Of a DNA stretch of 64,000 nt, positions 29,472-37,791 are shown one piece after another. Source of the stretch: Streptomyces pactum (GTDB lineage: Bacteria > Actinomycetota > Actinomycetes > Streptomycetales > Streptomycetaceae); contig NZ_JACYXC010000001.1 of NCBI RefSeq assembly GCF_016031615.1, forward strand, positions 3,596,001 through 3,660,000. Direction: 5' to 3'. The number at the start of each line of letters is the position of its first letter. Positions within the stretch are counted from its first letter, which is position 1. The notes under the pieces were generated by a model, which was not told the DNA's origin, did no database searches, and was given only the letters and a program-made list of their open reading frames with translations. Both the position numbers and the translations under genes were made by a program.

Positions 29472-31344
29472 GTGACCCCCACACCTGAGGACCACGCGAA
29501 CCGCCGCCCGAACGAGTCGTACGGCCCCGGCCCCACCCGACGGCCGCACCACGACCGGGCTCCCGGTACGGTCCCCGGCCCCGCCGCGGTGCCGCCCGGT
29601 TCCGGCCCGGTGCCGCCCGGTTCCGCTCCCGTGCCGCCCGGTGTCCCTCCGGTGCCGCCCGGTGCTGCTCCGGTGCCGCCCGGCCGGCGCCGGGGGGCCG
29701 CGGACGACCGGGCGTCCCGGCCTCCCGGGACCGCCCGGGGACCGGAACCCGGAACCGGCTCCGAGCGGAACCCGGCCCCGCCCAGGGCGGCCGGCCCAAC
29801 CCCCGTACGGCCCCCGGCCCGTCCCGCGGTCACGCCCCGGGCCCCGGCCCGTCCCACGGCCACGCCCCGGGCGCTTCCCACGGCGAGGGCCCCGGCCCTT
29901 CCCACCGCCACGAGCACGGACACGGTCATGGACACGGCCACGGGCACGGGCACAGCCACGGCCACGGGCCGGCCACGCCGGTCTCCGCCCAGCTGCGGAA
30001 GGTGATCGCCGCGGTGCTCATCCCCTTCACCGCCGCGGTGGTGGTGGGGCTGATCGTGCTGTGGCCCGGCGGCACCCCGGACGGCGCCGGCCCGGAGCGC
30101 AGCGGTATCGGCTTCGACCGGCAGATCGTCTCCGGGCGGGTGGTGGAGATCGAGGAGGTGAACTGCGCGGACGTCAACGCCCAGCCGCAGCCGCCGCCGG
30201 CGCCCGGGGACGGCGGGGGCGCCGCGGCCCCGCCCGCCGAGGAGGACGAGCCGTGTGAACGGACCACGATCGAGGTGACGTCCGGCAAGGACAAGGGGCA
30301 CCGCTTCGACGAGATCGTCCAGCCGAGCGCCTCCCGGCACTACTCCACCGGCCAGGAGCTGAAGCTGTCGTACGCGCCGAAGGCGCCGAAGAACCTCCAG
30401 TACTCGGTGAGCGACGTGGCCCGCGGGTTCCCGATGGCGGTGCTGGCCGGGCTGTTCGCGCTCGCCGTGGTCGCGGTCGGGCGGCTGCGCGGGGTCTTCG
30501 CCCTGGTGGCGCTGGCGATCAGCTTCGGGGTGCTGACCACGTTCATCCTCCCGGCCATCCTCCAGGGATCGAACCCACTGGTCGTGGCGGTGATCGGAGG
30601 CAGCGCGATCATGCTGATCGCGCTGTACATGTGTCACGGGCTCACCGCGCGGACCTCGGTGGCGGTCCTGGGCACCTTGGTGTCCCTGCTGCTGATCGGG
30701 GTGCTCGGTTCGGTGTTCATCGGCTGGGCGGCGCTGACCGGGAACACCGACGACCAGACCGGGCTGGTGCACGGCCTCTACCCGGACATCGAGATCCGCG
30801 GTCTGCTGCTGGCCGGCGTGATCATCGGTTCGCTCGGTGTGCTGGACGACGTCACGGTGACCCAGACCTCCGCGGTGTGGGAGCTGAAGGACGCCGATCC
30901 GACGGCGGGGTGGCGCAAGCTCTACGCCTCGGCGATGCGCATCGGGCGGGACCACATCGCCTCGGTGGTCAACACCCTGGTGCTGGCGTACGCGGGCGCG
31001 TCACTGCCGCTGCTGCTGCTCTTCAGCATCGCGGACAGCGGCGTGGCGACGGTGGCGACCAGCGAACTCGTCGCGGAGGAGATCGTCCGCACCCTGGTGG
31101 GGAGCATCGGGCTGGTCGCCTCGGTACCGGTGACCACCGCGCTCGCCGCGCTGGTGGTCTCCGCCGACCGGTCCCCGGCGGCCACCGGGACCGGCGGGCC
31201 CGCTCCGGCGGCCCGGCCCGCCGGAGCGGCAGGCGGAACCGGGCCGCCGGCGGCCGGGCCGGTGGCGGGGCGGGCGTGCTCCGGCGCGGGGTGGGCGGCG
31301 GCAGCAGCCGGCGGCGCAGGGCGAAACCGAAGGGCGGGCGCTGA
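29472..31344 (+). CDS. YibE/F family membrane protein, reading frame interrupted near both ends
   Basis: The core (about 30002-31170) encodes a YibE/F-like protein. It has a membrane helix (VIAAVLIPFTAAVVVGLIVL), an extracytoplasmic beta domain (GRVVEIEEVNCADV) and at least six further helices with SLGVLDDVTVTQTSAVWEL. Upstream in the same frame is a His-rich tract (HGHGHGHGHSHGHG), but a TGA at 29486 and no start precede it. The likely N-terminus (GTG 29472, TPTPEDHANRRPNESYGPG) is in another frame. At the other end a natural basic tail (SSRRRRAKPKGGR, stop 31342-31344) lies in a third frame, while the core frame runs on as 260 Arg/Pro-rich residues to 32113. Each switch fits one missing base in C-rich DNA. 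Confidence 0.6.
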
Positions 31345-31928
31345 CGACCGCTCCGCCACGGCCCCTGGCGCGCGGGCGGACGCGCGCGGCGGCGACGGGC
31401 AGGACGGGCGTCAGAAGCACGGACGGCGGGCGCCCCGGGAGGGCGAACGGGCGCGCGAGCGGGGTTGGCGAACAGCCGGGCGCCGGGCGCACGGGCACCC
31501 CGCACCGGGACGCACCCGCACCGGGCGCCGGGGCGGAACCGGCGCCACACCTCACGGGCCCCGCGTCACACCGGACGCGTCACTTCGGGCACGTCACAAC
31601 AGGCGCGCGGGCGCGTCACACCAGGACCGCGCGCCGCCACGGACGCGGGCCGTCCGGTCCACGGCGCCGTCGGCCCCGCCGCACGCCCGGTCGCGCACGC
31701 CCGGCCCGCCGTACGCCCACCGCGCACGGGCACCACGCCGTACCTCCGACCCACGACGCACCAACCCGCCGCGTACGCACGCGCCGTGCCGCGTGCCCCG
31801 GGCGCATGGGGCGCGCCGGAGGCGCCTTACACGCCGTCCGCGCCGTGAACGCCCTGCACCCGCCGTGCCGGACCGATTCTGCATCCCCCCGGCCCCCGGC
31901 ACCGCCCGGTTGGCCCCGGGCGGTCCCG
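31345..31928. other. Intergenic region between convergent yibE/F and ssgA
   Basis: 580 bases with no supportable gene, although the YibE/F core frame stays open through it. Four CGTCAC words occur at 31563-31618, like those beyond hisC. The composition is Arg/Pro-coding in every frame. No clear terminator hairpin was found. Confidence 0.4.
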
Positions 31929-32441
31929 TCAGCCCGCGTACCGGTCCTCGGCCAGGATGCGGTCGAGCTCCGCGTCGAGATCGGCCACCGGGTCGCCCAC
32001 CTCGCGCTCCTCACCGAACGGCACCAGCCGGTCGGTCCGGTCCAGGAACGCCACGAGGGGGGCGGTACCGGACCGGAACAGCGCGCGCTCCCCACCCACT
32101 TGGAGCTGGATGAACACGCCCTGGGCCACCTCGCCCGCGCCCCGGCCCCGGGAGCCGTCGGCCCGCGAGCCCCACAGCGGGGAACCGAAGTTCCCGCCCA
32201 GCGTCTCGGGGCCGGCGGGAGCGATGTGCACGTCTCCCTCCCCGCTGGGCCGGCTGAGTCCGTCGAGCAGCAACTCCCGGGCGAAGGCCCAGGTCACGGG
32301 GGCGTCCCCCGGGAGATGGAAGGTGATTTCGACGGCGTACGGATCATTGCTGTCGTACGCCAGCTCGACCGGGATACGGAAGGACAGGTCCTGGGAGACC
32401 ACGAAGGACATCGTCACTTCCGCCTGGACTGTGTCGCGCAT
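31929..32441 (-). CDS. ssgA: SsgA, sporulation-specific cell division activator, with an internal insertion
   Basis: 170 residues from ATG 32441 (MRDTVQAEVTMSFVVSQDL); an ATG nine bases upstream is also possible. The SsgA-like core is clear: SFRIPVELAYDSNDPYAVEIT, FHLPGDAPVTWAFARELLLDGL, GEGDVHIAP, ALFRSGTAPLVAFLDRTDRLVPFGEE. SsgA positions SsgB and FtsZ for sporulation septa in streptomycetes. Known SsgA is about 136-145 residues; here about 24 extra residues (LWGSRADGSRGRGAGEVAQ region) interrupt the strand before QLQVGGERALF. The upstream neighbour is its regulator gene ssgR. Confidence 0.92.
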   Translation of the reverse strand: MRDTVQAEVTMSFVVSQDLSFRIPVELAYDSNDPYAVEITFHLPGDAPVTWAFARELLLDGLSRPSGEGDVHIAPAGPETLGGNFGSPLWGSRADGSRGRGAGEVAQGVFIQLQVGGERALFRSGTAPLVAFLDRTDRLVPFGEEREVGDPVADLDAELDRILAEDRYAG

Positions 32442-32515
32442 GTCTCGCATCGTTCGCCGCCCCGAATCGATTGGGATTGGCCAGGTTTCAACCCCCTGGC
32501 CCCTTGACAAGATGC

Positions 32516-32534
32516 TCCGCCAACCACTGGCGGA
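32516..32534. promoter_or_regulatory. Seven-base inverted repeat between ssgR and ssgA
   Basis: TCCGCCA and TGGCGGA match perfectly around ACCAC, 75 bases upstream of the ssgA start and 18 bases beyond the ssgR stop. It could be the operator through which SsgR activates ssgA, or a short terminator hairpin for ssgR. The absence of a U-tract on the leftward strand makes the operator reading a little more likely. Confidence 0.5.
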
Positions 32535-32551
32535 CCACAAGCAGTGTGTTT

Positions 32552-33388
32552 TCAGATACTGATAGAGAACGAGAGAGGGCTGATGATGTAGTTGACTCTG
32601 GAGCGTAGCGAATCCATCGCTGGACGGAGTCGTTCCGCTTTGCTGCAGGGTACGGAAACCGCCAGCGTGGCCGCCGCTGGACCCGCCGTGACGGGAAACG
32701 CGCCGCAGACAGTTCCCAGTACGTACTCCTGTCTTTCGTACACCGGTTGTGCCGGGCACCGGCCGGCGAGCCGGCGCCGCAGGTCGGCCGCGTCCCGCAC
32801 CGAGTACGGCGTGATGGCCTGTACCGGATGCCGGGAGAGGTGGTCCTCCCGGTCCCGTTCGCCGAGCTGGGCGAGCAGGCACTGGCCGATGGCGTGCGCG
32901 TGCGCGGTACGCCGGAAGTCGGCCCACTCCTCGACGGCGGGGACATCCGGGCCGTCGGCCATGGCGACGACCTCGACTTCGCCTTCCCGGTACACGGAGA
33001 AGTACACAGCCACCCCCAACTCCTCGCCGAGCCCGCGCAGCGCGCGGGAGAGGGCGGCCCGGTGGCACGCGCGGGCACCGGCCCGGCCCAGCCGCTCGGC
33101 CGCCTCCCCGAGCCGGAACACACCGCTGTCCCGGCGCAGATAGCCCTCGTGGGTCAGGGTGCGGAGCAGGTGGTAGGCGGTGGGCAGGGGCAGCCCGGCG
33201 GCCCGGGCGAGTCGCTTCGCCGGAGCACCGGCGGGCTGGGACCCGGCGGCTTCCAGCAGCCGGAGGGCGCGCTGCACCGAGGTGATCAGGGTGGGCTCAC
33301 AGGCCGCACCCCCGTTTGCTGCCGCCAACAGGCACCCCCGGGGTGTGTTTGCGAGACAGACGCCGAGGAGGACGTCGGAGCCTCGCAC
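32552..33388 (-). CDS. ssgR: SsgR, IclR-family activator of ssgA
   Basis: About 278 residues. An IclR winged helix occupies roughly residues 33-100 (CEPTLITSVQRALRLLEAAG, APAKRLARAAGLPLPTAYHL, LTHEGYLRR). The effector domain follows (LGEELGVAVYFSVYREGEVEVV, HAHAIGQCLLAQL, EYVLGTVCGAFPVT). In S. coelicolor the IclR-type gene directly upstream of ssgA is its dedicated activator, and the order here is the same. GTG 33388 is used, but the first 30 residues are not domain sequence and a later start is possible. Confidence 0.88.
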   Translation of the reverse strand: MRGSDVLLGVCLANTPRGCLLAAANGGAACEPTLITSVQRALRLLEAAGSQPAGAPAKRLARAAGLPLPTAYHLLRTLTHEGYLRRDSGVFRLGEAAERLGRAGARACHRAALSRALRGLGEELGVAVYFSVYREGEVEVVAMADGPDVPAVEEWADFRRTAHAHAIGQCLLAQLGERDREDHLSRHPVQAITPYSVRDAADLRRRLAGRCPAQPVYERQEYVLGTVCGAFPVTAGPAAATLAVSVPCSKAERLRPAMDSLRSRVNYIISPLSFSISI

Positions 33389-33472
33389 TTTAACCGGAGT
33401 AATGCCTTCAGGGCGGGGATGGGTGCGCCTTGTCGCTCACGCGGCGTACCCGCCCCCGGGCACCGCTTACGT

Positions 33473-33694
33473 TTACCAGTCACCTCGGGACGAAGACGAT
33501 GAAGAGGTGAATTTCCGGACGGCGTAGATCAAACCGGCGATCAGGGCCACCAGCAGCAGCACCCGGAACGCCAGCCAGGCGAGGAAGCCCAGGACGGAGA
33601 AGATCAGGCCGCCGAAGACCGCGAGGACCAGGAGCGGCACCAGCACCCACGTCACCCACCACGGCAGACCCCGGAAAATGTTCTTCGTGGCCAC
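33473..33694 (-). CDS. Small membrane protein, DUF5326 family
   Basis: 73 residues from GTG 33694 (MATKNIFRGLPWWVTWVLVP), with AGGGAC a few bases upstream. Two membrane helices, at about 11-31 and 33-55, are followed by a short basic tail and a Ser run (KFTSSSSSSRGDW). The GLPWWVTW motif and the Ser-rich end match the streptomycete DUF5326 family, usually found near ssgR. Function unknown. Confidence 0.75.
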   Translation of the reverse strand: MATKNIFRGLPWWVTWVLVPLLVLAVFGGLIFSVLGFLAWLAFRVLLLVALIAGLIYAVRKFTSSSSSSRGDW

Positions 33695-34206
33695 TGTCGG
33701 TCCCTGCTTTCTCACCGGACGACTTCGATCGTCCCTCTGACGGGCGGCCCCCCACCTCTTCGATGCTAGGACGGTCCACCGGCCCGCCGGGCGGTTCGCA
33801 CCCCTTGTCCTTCCCTGACCGATCCCCTACGGGTCGCCCGCCCCCGCCTCCGCTCCACGGCGGAGAAACGGTGCGGAAGCGGCCGTTCCTGCCCGCCCCC
33901 GGAACCCCCGCCCGACCTGCACCGGAGCACCCCGGGTCGGCTCCGGGGCCGCCGGGCCCCGGGGACCCCGGCCGGCGGGCCGGACCACCCCCGGCCCGTC
34001 ACCGCACCGGTACTCGCCCCCACCGGCCCGCACCGGCCCGTAGCGATCAACACCGCACCGCACCGCACCGCACCGGCCCAACGCCCACACCGGCCGCGCC
34101 GCACCGGTCGTCGGCGGACCACCTCCGACCCCGCCCGGCCCGCCGCTCGGTCCCCCGCCCGGCCCTGTCCCCCCGGATCCCGGCCGGCCGGGCGTCGGCT
34201 CGCGGC
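33695..34206. other. Intergenic region, five-base repeat
   Basis: 510 C-rich bases with no gene. CACCG is repeated five times at 34051-34075. The first 80 bases (about 33700-33770) may carry the promoter of the DUF5326 gene. Nothing else is recognisable. Confidence 0.45.
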
Positions 34207-34524
34207 TCAGCTCTCCGGCGGGGAGAAGACCACCATCACCCGCAGGTCCTCGCTGATGTGGTGGAACTTGTGCGGCACCCCGGCCGGCACGTACACCACG
34301 CTGCCCCGCCCGACCTGGGTCGTCTCCTGGCCGACCGTGATCGAGGCACGCCCGCTCACCACCAGGTAGACCTCGTCCTGGCGGTGCGGCTGCTGCGGAT
34401 CGGTCGCGCCCGCGTCCAGCGCGTACAGCCCGACCGACATGTTCCGCTCCCGCAGGAACTGCAGATACGCGCCGTCGTTGGCGACCCGCTCCGCCTCCAG
34501 CTCGTCCAGTCGGAACGCCTTCAT
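34207..34524 (-). CDS. Single-domain cupin protein
   Basis: 105 residues from ATG 34524 (MKAFRLDELEAERVANDGAY). Cupin motif 1 appears as PQQPHRQDEVYLVVSGRASITVG (metal ligands His, Gln/His, Glu). Motif 2 is VYVPAGVPHKFHHISEDL with its His. Such proteins bind a divalent metal and often act as isomerases, dioxygenases or sugar binders; the substrate is unknown. It is transcribed divergently from the small membrane protein gene, with 51 bases between starts. Confidence 0.82.
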   Translation of the reverse strand: MKAFRLDELEAERVANDGAYLQFLRERNMSVGLYALDAGATDPQQPHRQDEVYLVVSGRASITVGQETTQVGRGSVVYVPAGVPHKFHHISEDLRVMVVFSPPES

Positions 34525-34575
34525 CTGTGCCTCTGTCCCCTTAGATCGGCCGATCTCGTCTGCCACGATCTCAGC

Positions 34576-34956
34576 ATGAAGAATTTCGTAGTCAAGACGC
34601 TCGCGAACGCGGGAGCCCTGGCGGTGGCCATCTGGCTGCTCGACAAGATCACGCTGTCCGGCGCCTCGTTCGGCCGCAAGACGGTCACGCTGATCCTGGT
34701 CGCGCTGCTCTTCGGTGTGGTCAACGCCATCGTCAAGCCGATCGTGAAACTCCTCGCCCTGCCCCTGTTCATCCTCACGCTCGGCCTGATCACGCTGGTG
34801 ATCAACGCGCTGATGCTGCTGCTCACCTCCTGGCTGGCCGACAAGTTCGACCTCGCCTTCCATGTGGAGGGCTTCGGCACCGCGCTGGTCGGCGGCGTGA
34901 TCATCTCGGTTGTCGCCTGGGCGCTGCACGTGGTCCTCCCCGACGACAAGGACTGA
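34576..34956 (+). CDS. Four-helix membrane protein, 'phage holin' family IV type
   Basis: 126 residues from ATG 34576 (MKNFVVKTLANAGALAVAI). Four hydrophobic segments are visible: about 9-24, 36-55 (TLILVALLFGVVNAIVKPIV), 59-85 and 103-122. The LFGVVNAIVKPIVKLLALPL and LGLITLVINALML motifs are those of the PF04020 family. The family name is historical; these are ordinary actinobacterial membrane proteins of unknown role and not a sign of prophage. The last residues are charged (DDKD). Confidence 0.82.
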   Translation: MKNFVVKTLANAGALAVAIWLLDKITLSGASFGRKTVTLILVALLFGVVNAIVKPIVKLLALPLFILTLGLITLVINALMLLLTSWLADKFDLAFHVEGFGTALVGGVIISVVAWALHVVLPDDKD

Positions 34957-35612
34957 GCCCGGGCAGGGGCGACGGCCCGGCGCCGGACCGCCCCGCCCCC
35001 TCGCCTTCCTTTGCGACGGCAACCGGTACCGCGTCGTTGCACCGGCAATCCGTGCCGTGCCGCGGGGTCCCCCGCCGGACGCGGCGCCCGGTGACCCGTT
35101 CCGGCCCACGGCCGGTTCCGCCCGTTCCCGCCCGCGGCCGGTTCCGCCCGTTCCGGCACCCGACCGGGTTCGTTCCTGTTCACTCCGGCGCATACTCGCC
35201 CGTTCCGGCCCATTCCGGTTCGGCCCGGACGCCGGCACCCCGGACGTCCCGCCCCCGAGGGTCCACTTCCCGGACGGCCTGTTCACCACAGGGCCGGTTC
35301 ACCGTACGGTCCGTTCTCCGGACGGTCCCGGGCGCTCTCCGGGCGGTTCTCCGGGGCGGTCCGGTCTCCGGGCGGTCCGCCGCGGCACCGTCGGCGCGGC
35401 GGACGGCCCGGCGGGACAGGCGGACGGCCCGGCGGCCCGGGCGGACGGCTCGGCGGGACGGCCCGGCGGCCGGTTCCGGTAGGACGCCGGGCGGCGGGTA
35501 CGACTTCCGGCAGCGACCACGACCACGGCCACGACCGTGACGCTCACGACCACCCCACGACCGTGACGGCGACGGCGACGGCCACGGCGACAGCAGCCAC
35601 CGAGGAGGACCC
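34957..35612. repeat. Intergenic low-complexity region upstream of the cystathionine lyase gene
   Basis: 655 bases. CGGTTCCGCCCGTTCC recurs at about 35110-35160. GGCGGACGGCCCGGCGG-type units occur at about 35398-35470. A CGACCACGACCACGGCCACG microsatellite merging into GACGGCGACGGC runs from about 35515 to 35595, ending next to the ribosome site of the following gene. No gene is seen. Confidence 0.5.
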
Positions 35613-36746
35613 ATGAACGGCGACGGAACCAGGGCCGTGCGGGCCGGACTGCCCGAACCCGAGACGTACCGGCCCACCCTCCCGGGGCCGGTCTTCACCG
35701 CCCACTACCACCTGCACGGTGACGACGACCCGGCCACCGGCCCGTACACCTACGGCCGGGACGCCAACCCCACCTGGACGCTGCTGGAGCGGGCCCTGGG
35801 CGAACTGGAGTCCCCGGACGCCGAGGCCGAGACGGTGGTCTTCGCCTCCGGGATGGCCGCCATCTCCGCCGTCCTCTTCTCCCAGCTGCGCCAGGGCGAC
35901 GCCGTGGTGCTCCCGGACGACGGCTACAACCTCCTCGCCCGGCTTCGGGAGCGGCTCACCGGCTACGGCATCGAGGTGCGCACCGCACCCACCGCCGGCG
36001 ACGCGCAACTGCGGGTGCTGGACGGGGCCAAGCTGCTGTGGCTGGAAACCCCCTCCAACCCGGGGCTGGACGTCTGCGACATCCGCCACCTCTCCGACGC
36101 CGCGCACGCCCAGGGCGCACTGGTCGCCGTGGACAACACGCTCGCCACCCCGCTCGGCCAGCGCCCGCTGGCCCTGGGCGCGGACTTCTCGGTGGCCAGT
36201 GGCACCAAGGCCCTGACCGGCCACGGCGACGTACTGCTGGGCTACGTCACCACCCGGGACCCCGAGCTGGCCGCCTCGGTCCGGCTCTGGCGGAAGACCG
36301 TCGGCGCCATCCCCGGCCCCATGGAGGCGTGGCTGGCCCACCGCTCGCTCGCCACGCTCCACCTGCGGGTGGACCGGCAGGCGACCAACGCGCTCGCCGT
36401 GGCGGAGGCGCTGCGCGACCGGCCGGAGGTGAGCGGGCTGCGCCACCCCGGCCTGCCCGAGGACCCGTCCCACCGCCAGGCGGTGGCGCAGATGCGCGGC
36501 CGGTACGGATGCGTGGTCTCCTTCGCCCTCCCCGACCGCGACCACGCCCGGCGGTTCCTCGGGGCGCTGCGCCTGGTGGACGACGCGACCAGCTTCGGCG
36601 GGGTCCGTTCCACCGCCGAGCGGCGGGGACGCTGGGGCGGGGACGCGGTCCCGGAGGGGTTCATCCGCTTCTCCGCGGGCGCCGAGGACCCGGACGACCT
36701 CGTCGCGGACGTGCTCGGTGCCCTGGACGAGGCGGCGCGCGGGTAG
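35613..36746 (+). CDS. Cystathionine gamma-lyase/synthase family PLP enzyme
   Basis: 377 residues from ATG 35613, with GAGGAG six bases upstream. Cys/Met metabolism PLP fold: YTYGRDANPTWTLLERALGELE, VVFASGMAAISAV (phosphate-binding), LLWLETPSNPGLDVCDI, AVDNTLATPLGQRPLALGADF and the PLP lysine in SVASGTKALTGHGD. C-terminal FGGVRSTAERRGRW and GFIRFSAGAEDPDDL binding residues are intact. It should cleave cystathionine to cysteine, or act as a homologous gamma-lyase. It is slightly shorter than cystathionine gamma-synthases. Confidence 0.87.
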   Translation: MNGDGTRAVRAGLPEPETYRPTLPGPVFTAHYHLHGDDDPATGPYTYGRDANPTWTLLERALGELESPDAEAETVVFASGMAAISAVLFSQLRQGDAVVLPDDGYNLLARLRERLTGYGIEVRTAPTAGDAQLRVLDGAKLLWLETPSNPGLDVCDIRHLSDAAHAQGALVAVDNTLATPLGQRPLALGADFSVASGTKALTGHGDVLLGYVTTRDPELAASVRLWRKTVGAIPGPMEAWLAHRSLATLHLRVDRQATNALAVAEALRDRPEVSGLRHPGLPEDPSHRQAVAQMRGRYGCVVSFALPDRDHARRFLGALRLVDDATSFGGVRSTAERRGRWGGDAVPEGFIRFSAGAEDPDDLVADVLGALDEAARG

Positions 36747-36794
36747 CGCCGCCCGATGGGTTTCAGCCGTCCCCGGTTGCGGCAGATGTCAGCT

Positions 36795-37272
36795 ATGACC
36801 GACCGACCTGTGGTCAAACGCACCGCTCGCGCCCTGCTGATCGACGGCGAGGACGAGCCGGAACTGGTGCTGATCAAGCGGACCAAACCGGGCGAACCGC
36901 CGTACTGGATCACGCCCGGCGGCGGGGTGGAGCCCGAGGACGCCTCGGTGGTCGCGGCACTGCACCGGGAACTCGACGAGGAGCTGGGCGCCACCGTGAC
37001 GCGGGTGGTGCCCGCCTTCGTGGACACCGTGCCCTACCCCGGGCCGGGCGAGGAGGCGGAGGCCACCGCGCACGGCGGCCGCGTCCCCGGCGCCACCGAC
37101 CCGCCGGCACGGACCCGAGGTGGACGAACCGCGCGGGGAGTACGAGGTGGTGCGCGTGCCCTTCACCCGCAAGGGCATCGCCTCGGTGGACGTGGTCCCG
37201 CCCTCGCTCCGGGACTACCTCGACTCGAACGTGGAGGGCGTGCTGGCGCTGCTCGCGGACGACCTGGTCTGA
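36795..37272 (+). pseudogene. Nudix hydrolase, disrupted
   Basis: ATG 36795 begins MTDRPVVKRTARALLIDGED, and the Nudix box is complete (GGGVEPEDASVVAALHRELDEELG). After AFVDTVPYPGPGEEAEA the frame goes into nonsense-like Arg/Gly residues. The expected C-terminus (PTRRHGPEVDEPRGEYEV, then VRVPFTRKGIASVDVVPPSL, stop at 37270-37272) continues one base out of frame from about 37096. The stretch where relatives have a hydrophobic strand is also missing. A deletion plus frame change is therefore likely, not a single homopolymer slip. If intact it would hydrolyse a nucleoside diphosphate-linked substrate. Confidence 0.7.
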
Positions 37273-37791
37273 GGTACGGGCCCGGGCCGGGCCCTTGTCC
37301 GCGGACGCGTCGGCGCCGGCCCTCCTGGGCCCCGGCCGTCGGCGCCCCGGCCGTCGGCGCCCGGGCCGTCGGCGCCCGGGCACAGGGCCGGGTGCGGGCC
37401 GTCCTGCCCGGCCCGACCCGTTCACCCCTGCCTGTCCTGCCGGGCACACCCCGTCCGGGCCAAGCCGAGGCGCCGTCCCGCCCGGGCCGGCCCCGTCCGG
37501 CCCGGGCGCACCCCCGCGACCCGTGCCGGACGCGCCCGGGACCGGCGGCACCGGCCGTCGGGCCGGGGCCGCCACCGTCACACCGTCCTGCCACGAGGAC
37601 TGGACCGCCCGCCCACCGGCGCCGTCACGGGGCCCGGGCCCCCCAACCACCGGTGCCGTCACCTCCGCGCCGGACCACCGCCACCGCGCCGTTCGTCCCC
37701 GGCCGGGCCGAACACCACCGGAGCGGCGCGTCGTACCGCCCCCGCGCACCGGGGCGGCGCCGCCCGTGCGCAGCGGGACCGTGCCGCCGGA
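37273..37791. repeat. Intergenic region with three 15-base repeats
   Basis: CCCGGCCGTCGGCGC is repeated at 37331-37345, 37346-37360 and (one change) 37361-37375, directly after the broken Nudix gene. The rest of the 520 bases is C-rich with only shadow frames. No hairpin stands out as the terminator of either convergent gene. Confidence 0.6.

Noticed and set aside
30002..32113. 703-residue version of the YibE/F protein ending at 32113
   Set aside because: The last 260 residues are Arg/Pro/Thr-rich and run antisense into ssgA. A natural basic tail exists in another frame ending at 31344, so a frame error or lesion is more likely.
34576..34956. 'Phage holin' and BRO-N proteins as signs of a prophage
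   Set aside because: No integrase, terminase, capsid or tail genes and no att-like repeats. Both families have chromosomal members in actinobacteria.
35515..35595. CGACCACGG microsatellite as a regulatory array
   Set aside because: Composition and irregular spacing look like simple slippage, and similar tracts occur at 61436-61466.
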